From positions 1,612,001 through 1,676,000 of the forward strand of contig CAVWNF010000003.1 of NCBI GenBank assembly GCA_963756365.1: a stretch of DNA of 64,000 nucleotides, given 5' to 3'. The notes below the pieces were generated by a model that was not told where the DNA came from, did no database searches, and saw nothing but the letters and a program-made list of their open reading frames with translations. This document shows, in pieces, positions 27,557 to 36,826 of this stretch. The translations under genes and the position numbers were made by a program. How positions within the stretch are numbered: position 1 is the stretch's first letter; every line of letters starts with the position of its first letter. The DNA is from WHTI01 sp963756365. GTDB taxonomy: Bacteria; Actinomycetota; CADDZG01; WHSQ01.

Positions 27557-29005
27557 ATGAAGAAGATCTGGATCGTTGCCATCGTGGCGTTGGTTGGAGC
27601 CGCCCTTACGTCGATCGGACCCGTGAGGGCGCAAACGGCCCCCGAGCCGATCGCCAGCGGAAACGTGTCCTTGATCTCGGTCCTCCCCGGCACCACCGGC
27701 GCGATCGGTGCCAGGTTCAAGGACAACGAGATGTTCCTCACCACCAGCTCCGGGCTCCAGACGTACAACATCTCCGACCCCGCGAACCCAACCCTGCTCG
27801 GCGCTCTGCCGCTCCCCCACTTCGAGAACGAGGACGTCGACCTTGGCAGCGACATCCTCCTCATCTCGAACGACGCCGCAGAATCAACCGGCATCCTCTA
27901 CGTGATCGACATCTCTGATCCGGAAACTCCGAACATCTTGTCGGCCTTCCCGATGGGCGGCGATCCGATCCAGGGCGGGCCTGGGCACACCGCCTCTTGC
28001 ATCCTCGACTGTAAGTTCGCGTGGGTCACGGACGGAGGCGGGATCCGCGTCATCGACCTCACCGATCCGAGAAACCCGGTGGTCACTGGCGTCTTCGAAA
28101 CCGCCGCCGGGGGTGACGTCGCCACCCACGACGTACAGGTCGATGGCAACGGCCTCGCGTGGGTCGTTGGCTTCGGCGGGGCGATCGCGTACGAGATCCC
28201 CGACGACTACGACGGGTCCGACCTCGGAACGCAGGTCGCAAAGACGAACGAGGAGGGGTTCTCGACCTACCTCGAGCTCTTCGGACTCGGAGATGGAAGC
28301 GAGTACAACGACTACATCCTCCACAACTCACGACGTCTCAAGAACAAGGGCGTCGTTTACGTGACCGAGGAGGACTACACCCGGCCCGGTTGCAGCGGGG
28401 CCGGAGCATTCGAGACCTGGAAGCTCCCCGTCGAGAAGAAGAAGGTCGACGGTAAGAAGAGCAAGGTTCCCACGGGAGCGGACCTCAAGCCGATGGACCA
28501 ATGGGTGGTCGAATCGCTCAGCGACCCCGAGGGGTGGAAGGCTGCACCACCGGCCTCAGCGCTGTGCTCGGCGCACTACTTCGACGTGAAGCGGAACGTG
28601 GTCGCTCAGGGCTGGTACGAGCAGGGACTTCGCCTCCTCGACGTTTCCGATCCGCGCGACATCCGGCAGCTCGGCTACTTCATCCCCCCGGAGGGGATCG
28701 TTTGGGCCGCCTACTTCGCCCCCACCGACCCGAACTCCCGCATCATCTACAACCTCGACTTCGTCGACGGGGTGCAGGTGCTCGAGTTCGACCGTCCCGG
28801 GCGCGGGCGGATCGGCAGCAAGCCGTGCAAGGGATCGGCTAAGAAGCGCAAGAAGTGCGAGAAGAAGAACGGGGTCAAGACCAAGACCGCACCGGTCATG
28901 GCCGAGTGGACCTCCTCGCTGCCGATCCAGTTCCCCTTGCCAACCGGAGGCACCGACTCCGGGGAGTCGTGGGGTTACGCCTGCCGGATCGTTCCACCCT
29001 TGTAG
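27557..29005 (+). CDS. Secreted LVIVD-repeat beta-propeller protein
   Basis: A 482-residue exported protein. ATG at 27557 (after AAGGGG) gives a Sec signal peptide (MKKIWIVAIVALVGAALTSI, cleavage near VRAQ). The mature part has repeated LVIVD-type blades: LQTYNISDPANPTLLGALPL, LYVIDISDPETPNILSAFP, IRVIDLTDPRNPVVTGVFE and LRLLDVSDPRDIRQLGYF. Such proteins are found on the cell surface of many bacteria, but their role is unknown. A Lys-rich stretch (about 425-445) lies before the C-terminus. It is convergent with the acylase gene, 8 bases apart. Confidence 0.85.
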   Translation: MKKIWIVAIVALVGAALTSIGPVRAQTAPEPIASGNVSLISVLPGTTGAIGARFKDNEMFLTTSSGLQTYNISDPANPTLLGALPLPHFENEDVDLGSDILLISNDAAESTGILYVIDISDPETPNILSAFPMGGDPIQGGPGHTASCILDCKFAWVTDGGGIRVIDLTDPRNPVVTGVFETAAGGDVATHDVQVDGNGLAWVVGFGGAIAYEIPDDYDGSDLGTQVAKTNEEGFSTYLELFGLGDGSEYNDYILHNSRRLKNKGVVYVTEEDYTRPGCSGAGAFETWKLPVEKKKVDGKKSKVPTGADLKPMDQWVVESLSDPEGWKAAPPASALCSAHYFDVKRNVVAQGWYEQGLRLLDVSDPRDIRQLGYFIPPEGIVWAAYFAPTDPNSRIIYNLDFVDGVQVLEFDRPGRGRIGSKPCKGSAKKRKKCEKKNGVKTKTAPVMAEWTSSLPIQFPLPTGGTDSGESWGYACRIVPPL

Positions 29006-29013
29006 CTACCGCG

Positions 29014-31611
29014 TCAGTCGGCGTTGGAGAGAACCTCGATCACCTGGTTGTGGGTCCCGCGGTTCTGCCACGGGATGTGCGGGACCGACCCGGCCCCCTG
29101 CGCGGAGAACTCGATCCACTCGGCTGGGAAGGTCCAGTTGCCCGGGTTCTGACCCTGTTCCTTACTCAGTTGGGAGATCGTCTTCTTGAGGGCCTTGACC
29201 ACGACCGACCGGCACGACTCTCGCCGCTTGGTCTCCATGTCATCGCAGTAGCGGCGGGCCATGTGCTTGCGCGCCCCCTTCTTGAAGATGACATCGAGGT
29301 AGCTCGAGTAGTCGAACCACATGCTGCTGCCGATCACGGGGGCTTCTACTAGGTCGTAGCCGTCCTCGCCGAGTTCGTCGTCGAATATCTCGTGTACCGC
29401 GTTCTCGTACCACCCTTGGAAGATGGCGATCGCGTTGCCATCGTCCATCAGGCCATTGCGATCCTGGTTGAACCGATGGGCACCGGAGTCGATCCAGTCC
29501 CCAACGATCGCGATCGCATCCTTGGCCTTGACGCCGTCTAGCTTGGACTTCGCTGCGAAGCGCAGCATCTTCGGTCCGAGGTAGAGGCCCCGCACGTCCT
29601 GGGTGGCAGCATTACGGATGACGTCCACCAGATCCGAGAGTTCGAGCTTTCCAGCAGTCACGCGCCGCTTCATCTCGTCGGCCAGTAGCTCAACCCGGTG
29701 GATCGAGCCCCACTTGATGCCGTCCATGTTGTCCCAGGCTCGCGCTGGCTTGTTGTTCCAGTTGACGAGCCAGCCCTGGGTCGGGTTGACGACCTTTGGC
29801 TGGTCGGCGAAGGAGACCTCACCCTGCCACTCCCACTCCCCGGTTCCCCAGATCGGTAGCGAGGGCTGGACCCCGGGCTTGCGCAAGGGGTACTTGCCAA
29901 CGTGGAAGTAGGCGATGTTGTCGTGATCAACGTAGTGAGCATTGAACGACATCGTGAACTCGGAAGCCGCAGCCTCGAAATCAGAGATGTCGTCGATCTC
30001 GGTGTTCCACTTGTAGAAGGGCGGCAGCGAATCGATCTCTCGCATCCAGAAGTTCCGTTGCTTCACGAACGCCACTGGAGCGCCATCGATCGTTCCCCTG
30101 GAGAACACCGGCCCGTGGATGGTCCGGTAGAAGGTCCGTTGCTCGACGGACGGAGGGGCGGGACTGGTAGGAGGCGGCTTGACGACGAAGGTCTCGGAGC
30201 GAGATTCCATCGCCTTGCACTCGCCGTTGTAGATGTAGGCGTTGGAGTCGGTGGTCACTTCGCCACCCTCCGGGTCGCAGAGCAGTTCGGCTCTGGTGTC
30301 GACCGCATCCGAGTACCCCGTCGTGAGCGACCACGCATAGTCGCTGCCGCGGCCAAGTGGAACGAGGGCCGAGGCTCCAGGAACCGCGGGGCCCCTGAAG
30401 TCGATGCCCGGCGCGTGCACGTCGATGTCCATGAAGAACTGAGGAACGGAATAGCCGACCTGCGGGGCGCCGATCTGCATCGGGTTGCCCGAGGTGGTCA
30501 GGTCGCCGGAGACGATCAACGCGTTCGACGCGGGCTTCTTGAAGCCCATCTTCTGAAGGAAACCCTGGCGCATCGCGGTCTCTGCCGCGGTCTTCTCGGC
30601 GAGTTCCTCCGCTTGGTCGGGGATCGCTACCGACGCCCATTCCACCTCCTTGAGATTCTGGGAGGGGAACCTGCCGTCGGCCTTGCGGATGGAGGTATAC
30701 GAGCGGGCCTCGTTCTGGAACACGAAGTCGTCGTAGGCAGCGCGGCCCTTCTTCTTGCCGAGGCGGCCCTCGAGATGCGCGAAGAGCCCTGCGTTCTCCA
30801 TCTCCGTACCGGCGGTCTCGCCGAACTCGCGCAACTGAAGCACTACGAGGAAAAGCGTGTCGCTGACGGTCCACTGCTCAGGGAACGCGGGGAACGGATT
30901 CCCCGTAGCGGCGTACTCGACCGGGACCTGATCCGGCTGGGTGGCGAGCGAGTCGATGTATGCGTTGACCCCGGCCGCGTATTGAGTGAGCCCATCCTGG
31001 AGGGTCTTGCCGACGTCGCCGAACTTGTCGTCAAGATCGTCGAACATCTTCTGGACCTCGGCCTCGGTATAGCCCTCTCGTCGGGTGACGATATCCATCT
31101 CGAGGTAGTCCTCGCCCACGAACTCCGAGAGGGTTCCCCGTGCCGCATGGCGGAAGATATCCATCTGCCACAGACGGTCTTCGGCAGACACATAACCGAG
31201 CGCGAACTCGGCGGTCTCGATCGAGTCGGCATTGATATGCGGGATCCCCAGAGAATCACGCTGGACGGTTACTCCCGCCGTGGGCTGATAGGTCCGCTCC
31301 GCTGTTCCCGTGAGGCCGAACTGCATCTCGTGGAAGTAGTCGGGGATCTCAGCATCCGTGACGTCGTCGTCTTCGATCAGGGAAGCGTAGGTCTCGAGTT
31401 GGTCGCTGTAGTGGGGGCCGAAGTCGTCGGCCGCGAACTCGGCCGCAGTGACGTTGCCTTCCTGGCCCGGAGGGACTATCGAATAGGCGCGCAGGTGGTC
31501 CTCGTACAGCGGTGTCTGCGCCACCGCCGCAGGCGCCGCCAGTGCTGCGGCGAGCAGGGCGGCTAGACCGAGGGCGACCCCTCCTCGGGCGTGACGGGAA
31601 CTCTTAAACAT
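29014..31611 (-). CDS. Secreted penicillin acylase family protein
   Basis: An 865-residue N-terminal-nucleophile hydrolase precursor, usually cleaving amide bonds of acyl-homoserine lactones, lipopeptides or beta-lactams. A Sec signal peptide is present (about 1-32, ending AAVAQT). The alpha part has ITV-like VTVQRDSLGIPHINADS and LGYVSAEDRLWQMDIFRHAA. The likely autoprocessing site and Ser nucleophile is KPASNALIVSG near residue 360. The beta part has the oxyanion-region NWNNKPARAWDN. ATG at 31611 follows AGGAGG. Two predicted strands GSDYAWSLTTGYSDAVDT also match the family. Confidence 0.9.
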   Translation of the reverse strand: MFKSSRHARGGVALGLAALLAAALAAPAAVAQTPLYEDHLRAYSIVPPGQEGNVTAAEFAADDFGPHYSDQLETYASLIEDDDVTDAEIPDYFHEMQFGLTGTAERTYQPTAGVTVQRDSLGIPHINADSIETAEFALGYVSAEDRLWQMDIFRHAARGTLSEFVGEDYLEMDIVTRREGYTEAEVQKMFDDLDDKFGDVGKTLQDGLTQYAAGVNAYIDSLATQPDQVPVEYAATGNPFPAFPEQWTVSDTLFLVVLQLREFGETAGTEMENAGLFAHLEGRLGKKKGRAAYDDFVFQNEARSYTSIRKADGRFPSQNLKEVEWASVAIPDQAEELAEKTAAETAMRQGFLQKMGFKKPASNALIVSGDLTTSGNPMQIGAPQVGYSVPQFFMDIDVHAPGIDFRGPAVPGASALVPLGRGSDYAWSLTTGYSDAVDTRAELLCDPEGGEVTTDSNAYIYNGECKAMESRSETFVVKPPPTSPAPPSVEQRTFYRTIHGPVFSRGTIDGAPVAFVKQRNFWMREIDSLPPFYKWNTEIDDISDFEAAASEFTMSFNAHYVDHDNIAYFHVGKYPLRKPGVQPSLPIWGTGEWEWQGEVSFADQPKVVNPTQGWLVNWNNKPARAWDNMDGIKWGSIHRVELLADEMKRRVTAGKLELSDLVDVIRNAATQDVRGLYLGPKMLRFAAKSKLDGVKAKDAIAIVGDWIDSGAHRFNQDRNGLMDDGNAIAIFQGWYENAVHEIFDDELGEDGYDLVEAPVIGSSMWFDYSSYLDVIFKKGARKHMARRYCDDMETKRRESCRSVVVKALKKTISQLSKEQGQNPGNWTFPAEWIEFSAQGAGSVPHIPWQNRGTHNQVIEVLSNAD

Positions 31612-31707
31612 CTGGGGCCTCCTGAGATGGCGTTCGACCGATGATCGATGGCGATAGGTAACGGTTCGACCTTCCGCCCCCGATACCCTCTTTGCCCTCG
31701 GACGGCC

Positions 31708-33441
31708 CTAGGCCAGGTGGTGGATGACGATCATGGCGACGTCGTCGTGGCGGGCATCGCCGCCGAAGGAAGCGATCTCTGAGACGAGAGCGCTTGCGAT
31801 CCCCTCCGCGTCGTTGGGAGCATCCGCTATCACCTGGCGAGCCCTCGCTCCCCCGAAGACATCACCATCTCTGCGGGCGTCGGTGACACCATCGGTGAAC
31901 AGGACCAAAGACTCGCCCGCTTCTAGAGAGACCTTGAAGGGGGCTCCGTCCGGTTCATCTAGTACTCCGAGGAGCAGGCCCGGCTCTCCCACGTAGCCCA
32001 CCTCTCCACCGCTCCGCAGGATCGGAAGGGGGAGGCCGGCTACCTGGCCCTCGATCTCGCAGCGGCCATCGGCCACCCTCACGAGGGCGTAACAGAGAGC
32101 GCAGAACTGCTCGCGTTTCGCTCCTAGCAGGGCCACGTTCACGGCCTCCATGATCTTCTCGGGACACGGGTCGTGGCGCGCCTCGTTGCGCATCGTGTGG
32201 CGCACGAGGCCCGTGAGCGCAGCTGCTTGAGGGCCTTTGCCGCGCACATCACCGATCGCCAACGCCCAAAGTTCGCCGGGCTCTACCTCGAACAGATCGT
32301 AGAAATCGCCGCCCACTGCGTTATGGAGCCCAGCGGGGAGGAAGCGGCTGGCGACCTCTAGTCCCTCGATCGTTGGCAACTCGGGCGGGAGTAGATCCTG
32401 CTCAAGTGCCCGCGCCGTCTGGTTGCGCTGTTGGAACTCGATCGCGTGGGACATCGCGGTACCTGCTCGCAGCCCCAACTCCTCGGCGAACTCGAGGTCG
32501 TTCTTATCGTAGATAAGAGCCGACTCGGCGGAAACCATGGTCAACGTGCCGAGGATCCCGTTCGACGAGCGCAGGGGAACGACCATGATCGAGAGGATCC
32601 CCAGGCCCTCGATGATCGTCGCGTACTCGTCATCGTCGATCGCCTCACGGATCATCTCTGCGGTGAGTCTCGGTATCAGGAGCGACTCCCCCGTAAGGGC
32701 AACGGGATACGGACCCAATCGCTCGTCGGGGTCCGGCGGATACCGGACGCGGAGCTCCTCAGCCAGGGCAACCTTGGTGGGGTCCGAGTGATGCACGGAC
32801 AGCCGCCGGAGTTCATCGCCGTGCAGCAGGTCCAACGCACACCAGTCGGCAACACGTGGGACGGCTAGCTCGGCGATGCGATTGAGGGTTGCTGTGTAGT
32901 CGAGCGACGAGAACAGCGTCTTACCGGCCAAAGCAAGGAATTCCATCCGCTCTCGCGCTCGTTCGGCGACTGCTCTCGCTTCTATTTCTCTCTCGAGGGC
33001 TAGTTCGCGTTCTTCTTCTGCCATCTTCTGTCCCGTGACATCCCGGAACGCGCTCACCGCATATAGAACGCGACCAGAGTCATCCTTCACGGGACGGGCG
33101 ACGACCGCAGACCAGCGTTCCTCGCCGGTCGCCTTGATCCTGAACCTGAGGATCACCTCGTCTGGATACTCGCCGAGCACCGCCCTGCGTCCGGGAAGAT
33201 CTTCAAGGGGGAACGGGGACCCGTCCTCCGCGAACAGTTCGTATCTCGCTAGGCGTTCCGCGGGAGGCGCCGACAGGAACTCCTCAACGGTGAGGAAGCC
33301 GCTGAACTCAGCTGCGGCCTGATTGGCGAAGACCAACCCCATGTCGGGGCCTTGAGCGATAAGCCCGACGGCAGCAGCCCGCGCTATCTCAAGGTCGGCT
33401 ACGGCCATCGATAACTCATTTGGGATGAGACCATCTGTCAT
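31708..33441 (-). CDS. PAS-GAF-SpoIIE phosphatase (RsbU-like PP2C)
   Basis: A 577-residue cytoplasmic signalling protein. A PAS-like domain spans about 20-140 (MGLVFANQAAAEFSGF, then FRDVTGQKMAEEERE). A helical linker leads to a GAF domain (about 165-330, WCALDLLHGDELRRLSVHH) and a C-terminal PP2C/SpoIIE phosphatase (about 340-577: ALEQDLLPPELPTIEGLE, AVGGDFYDLFE, DVRGKGPQAAALT, LVLFTDGVTDARR, HDDVAMIVI). Such phosphatases dephosphorylate anti-anti-sigma factors. ATG at 33441 has GGGGGA upstream and is preferred to TTG at 33456. No sigma-factor partner is in the window. Confidence 0.9.
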   Translation of the reverse strand: MTDGLIPNELSMAVADLEIARAAAVGLIAQGPDMGLVFANQAAAEFSGFLTVEEFLSAPPAERLARYELFAEDGSPFPLEDLPGRRAVLGEYPDEVILRFRIKATGEERWSAVVARPVKDDSGRVLYAVSAFRDVTGQKMAEEERELALEREIEARAVAERARERMEFLALAGKTLFSSLDYTATLNRIAELAVPRVADWCALDLLHGDELRRLSVHHSDPTKVALAEELRVRYPPDPDERLGPYPVALTGESLLIPRLTAEMIREAIDDDEYATIIEGLGILSIMVVPLRSSNGILGTLTMVSAESALIYDKNDLEFAEELGLRAGTAMSHAIEFQQRNQTARALEQDLLPPELPTIEGLEVASRFLPAGLHNAVGGDFYDLFEVEPGELWALAIGDVRGKGPQAAALTGLVRHTMRNEARHDPCPEKIMEAVNVALLGAKREQFCALCYALVRVADGRCEIEGQVAGLPLPILRSGGEVGYVGEPGLLLGVLDEPDGAPFKVSLEAGESLVLFTDGVTDARRDGDVFGGARARQVIADAPNDAEGIASALVSEIASFGGDARHDDVAMIVIHHLA

Positions 33442-33554
33442 CGCGTTTTCCCCCAACGGATACCCGTTCGTAAACGAGATGCTCTCGCCCCTGAAAGCAT
33501 GTCTGTCCGGTTTCTACCTTGTGGGAACGAGCGATGCAAGCCCCGGAACGAGCT

Positions 33555-36500
33555 TTAGCTCAAAGGTCCATGGAGGGGGGCTTCGGTGCTTCCTCTAGAG
33601 CGGAATGCCGCATAGTCGAGGAGCGGGCCCAGGGGCTCAGCCGCCCCCTTCGAGCGGCCAGCCTCGTACCTCTCCTCGCCGTCTCCGGCTTGGATCCTGG
33701 CCTCGAGCGAGGCCACATCGGCCATCTCGGTGCGAGCTCGAGATGTGCCAGACCGCTCTCGTAGGGCGCTGGCGGCTCCGATGAGCACCCCTGCCCGGTC
33801 TGCTTCTCCGCCGAGAGCGGCGGAGGCAGCGAGGGCCTCCAGGGCCTGGGCAACCGTACGCGGGTCCCGCGTCGACCGGGCCAATTCCAGTGCGCGGGTG
33901 CCGAGCGATCGCGCCGCGTCCACGTCCTCGCGCGCGACGGCGATGAGCGTGAGCGAGGTTATCGATGAGGCGGCGCCGGCTGCCTCCCCTAGTCGTTCAC
34001 AGATGCCCAGCGCGTCGCTGTGGGCCGCGGCCGACCCATCGAGGTCACCGCTCAGGCGCAGAGCCAACCCCGTACCGTTCCGTGCCATCGCGAGCCCCGG
34101 TTCGAACGAGATCTCCCGGGCCAGTACCGCTGCGGAGGCCAGCACTTCCAGGCCCTCTTCCGCACGACCGTCCATGACGGTGAGGGAGCCCTTCCTTACG
34201 AGGAGATCGACGACGCCGCGCCTAGACCCGAACCTCTCGGCGCGGAGTAGGGCCTCCTCGGTGAGGGCGAGGCCGGAGTCGATATCCCCTTCCCTCTCGG
34301 CAACGAAGCTGAGCACACCCAGGGCCTGTGCGCCGAAGTAACGATCGCCCAGCTGCGTGAACAGAGCCAACGCTTCCCACGCATCCGACCCTGCATCGCG
34401 CAGAGCCCGTCCCGCGGCTCGGAGAGTCGCTCGCACCAGATGACCGAAGGCAGCCCCCCAGGTATCCCCTTCCTCCTTGAGCGTTGCGATGGCGCGTCCA
34501 AGTTCGACATCCGATTCCATCTCCATCGGAGCGAACTCAACGAGTCTCTTGAAGATCTGCGCGTGAGCGCGGCCAACCCGTTCGCCCAGAACCTCGTATA
34601 GGCCCTCGGCTTCGCGGCACCATTGCATCGCGCGTTCGTCACCCGGGGCATCCAACCCGGGATGCACCCGGGCGAGGAGGCACCTGGCCCTCAGGGCATT
34701 CGGTTGGTCATGCGGATCATCGAGTACTTCGGTCAGTCGGTCGCGGGCTTCCTCCGGATGCCCGCGGATCCACCAGAACCAGCCGAGCGCTCCCGAGAGA
34801 CGAAGCGCGGGCCGGAAGTCGGACAACTCGCACGCCCACGTGAGAGCGGTGCCGAGATTCTCGAGTTCGGCATCGAGGAGATCGAGCCATAGTTCCTGTT
34901 CACCGGTTTTGATGCGCGAGTCCGCAGCCTCGGCGAGCCTCACCAAGAACGCGACCAAGCGCTCCTGCGCGTCGGAGACTTCCTCCCTGCCAGAGAGTTG
35001 CTCGAAAGCGTGGTGTCGCAGAGCGCCGATCATCGAGTACCTGATCGTCGAGGGTCGGGCGTCTCTCCCGAGGAGCCCAAGAGCCACCAGACGGGACGTC
35101 ATCTCGCTTGCGTCACCATCCGGGGCACACACGGCAGCGGCCGCCTCGATCGTGAATCCTCCCGAGAACACCGACGCGCGCGCCAGGAACTCCTTCTCTT
35201 CGGGAGACAGGCGCTCCCACGCCCACGAGATGGTTGCTCCAAGGACTCGGTCCCGTTCGAGCGAGGTCATGTCCGAGATCCCCACCCCCGCCAGCCGATC
35301 CAACAAGCTTCGTCCGAGCGTGTCCACCGAGACCGATGCGAGTCGAGCGGCCGCCAACTCAAGAGCGAGCGGTATGCCTTCGAGGGCGATGCAGATAGTG
35401 GCGACGTCATCCTGGTTGGCCCGGTCAAGGGTGAACGACGGATCCGCGGTTGAGGCACGATCCACGAACAGTCCGACCGCTCCGTACCGGGCAAGTTCCT
35501 CAGGCTCCAGGCGTTGACCTTTCACCGGGAGGCTCAAGGAGGACAGCGACCACCGTGCCTCACCCGCGACCTGAAGCGGAACCGTTGAGGTCGCCAGTAT
35601 CCGGACGCGATGAGCGCGGAACATGATCTCTCCAACCACCGTCCCGACGTCGACGATGACTCCCTGGCAGTTGTCCAGGATGAGGAGCAGCTCTTTGCGT
35701 TCTAGAAACGCCATCAAACGTTTGAGCGGATCGACCCTCGCGGCCCCGCGAGCATCCTGCCGATCGTGAGCGATCCGGCCCCCTTCGACGATCCCCAGCG
35801 CCGCCGAGATCATCCTCACGATGTGCGCCGCGTCCGTAGCGGGTTGCAGATCGATCATGAACGCATGGGTGCCGTCGAGCTCCTCGAGACGATCGGCCGC
35901 CTCGAGAGCGAGGCGGGTCTTCCCGATCCCTGGCGGACCGGTGAGCGTCACCAATCGATTCTCGACGAGGAGGCCTGGGATACGTTCGAGTTCGCGGCTC
36001 CGCCCGATGAAACTCGTTGGCCGCGGAGGTAGTTCCGGCCGCGCATCGATACGACTAGCAGATGGCGCGTGGAGAGGGCTCGGAACCCGACGGAACACTT
36101 CGAGCGCATCGGCAGGACGTCCGGCTGCGTGCAAGGCCCTCATCAGCTGAGCCGTTAGCCGCTGATCCTCAGGATCGTCGGCGAGGAGCTTCTCGAGGTC
36201 TTCGATCACGTCATCGTGCGAGCCCCGTCGCAGCATGGCCTCGATCCTGTCCGTCACCGCGATCCGATGCATCTCGGTGAGCCGTCCGATATCAGCGAGG
36301 GCCCATGGTTCCGAGGAGAAGTCGGCAAGTGCCGGTCCGCGCCACGATCCCAACGCCTCCTCGAGAAGGTCAACCGCGCGGTCGTACTCACCGATCTCGA
36401 GTAGAGCCTGACCTTCTTCCGTCAGTGACTCGAATCGAGCGGCATCGACCTGAGATTCATCAACATCGAGCACGTAGCCGGTCTCGCGCCCGATCAGGAC

Positions 36501-36734
36501 CCGCTGGGCGCCATGTGCCTCGAGAACCTTACGGACCTGGGACACCCGGGCCTGGAGCGCGTTCTTGCCGGGGGGTTCCCCGGCCCACAGATCGCCCAGG
36601 AGGCGCTCGGTGGGGACCGTACGCCCGGCCTCCAGCGCAAGGATCGCGATGAGCCCTCGCTGGATAGCCCCGGCCACGTGAAGCTCGCGTCCACCATCCA
36701 GGATGCGCAGGGGGCCGAGTATCTGGAACTCCAT
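33555..36734 (-). CDS. AfsR/SARP-type transcriptional regulator (OmpR-like DBD, BTAD, NB-ARC ATPase, TPR)
   Basis: A 1059-residue STAND regulator. The OmpR-type winged helix (about 1-90, MEFQILGPLRILDGGRELHV) is followed by the bacterial transcriptional activator domain (about 98-240, VDAARFESLTEEGQALLEIG). The NB-ARC ATPase has Walker A TLTGPPGIGKTRLALEA near 285 and Walker B KELLLILDNCQGVI. The rest is TPR-like helical repeats. AfsR-type proteins integrate Ser/Thr kinase signals to switch on secondary metabolism or development, and the divergent kinase gene at 36827 fits this. No frame break in 3.2 kb. Confidence 0.9.
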   Translation of the reverse strand: MEFQILGPLRILDGGRELHVAGAIQRGLIAILALEAGRTVPTERLLGDLWAGEPPGKNALQARVSQVRKVLEAHGAQRVLIGRETGYVLDVDESQVDAARFESLTEEGQALLEIGEYDRAVDLLEEALGSWRGPALADFSSEPWALADIGRLTEMHRIAVTDRIEAMLRRGSHDDVIEDLEKLLADDPEDQRLTAQLMRALHAAGRPADALEVFRRVPSPLHAPSASRIDARPELPPRPTSFIGRSRELERIPGLLVENRLVTLTGPPGIGKTRLALEAADRLEELDGTHAFMIDLQPATDAAHIVRMISAALGIVEGGRIAHDRQDARGAARVDPLKRLMAFLERKELLLILDNCQGVIVDVGTVVGEIMFRAHRVRILATSTVPLQVAGEARWSLSSLSLPVKGQRLEPEELARYGAVGLFVDRASTADPSFTLDRANQDDVATICIALEGIPLALELAAARLASVSVDTLGRSLLDRLAGVGISDMTSLERDRVLGATISWAWERLSPEEKEFLARASVFSGGFTIEAAAAVCAPDGDASEMTSRLVALGLLGRDARPSTIRYSMIGALRHHAFEQLSGREEVSDAQERLVAFLVRLAEAADSRIKTGEQELWLDLLDAELENLGTALTWACELSDFRPALRLSGALGWFWWIRGHPEEARDRLTEVLDDPHDQPNALRARCLLARVHPGLDAPGDERAMQWCREAEGLYEVLGERVGRAHAQIFKRLVEFAPMEMESDVELGRAIATLKEEGDTWGAAFGHLVRATLRAAGRALRDAGSDAWEALALFTQLGDRYFGAQALGVLSFVAEREGDIDSGLALTEEALLRAERFGSRRGVVDLLVRKGSLTVMDGRAEEGLEVLASAAVLAREISFEPGLAMARNGTGLALRLSGDLDGSAAAHSDALGICERLGEAAGAASSITSLTLIAVAREDVDAARSLGTRALELARSTRDPRTVAQALEALAASAALGGEADRAGVLIGAASALRERSGTSRARTEMADVASLEARIQAGDGEERYEAGRSKGAAEPLGPLLDYAAFRSRGSTEAPLHGPLS

Positions 36735-36826
36735 CCGAGCACCTTAGCGAGCGGATGGGTCTGCAGGGAAGGGCCTCGCGGTCCATGGGTTTCGCAGAGG
36801 GAGCGGCCGGACATACACAGCTGAGG

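Noticed and set aside
29902..31566. 554-codon plus-strand frame across the penicillin acylase gene
   Set aside because: Same GC effect; the acylase has a signal peptide, ribosome site and motifs, the antisense frame has none.
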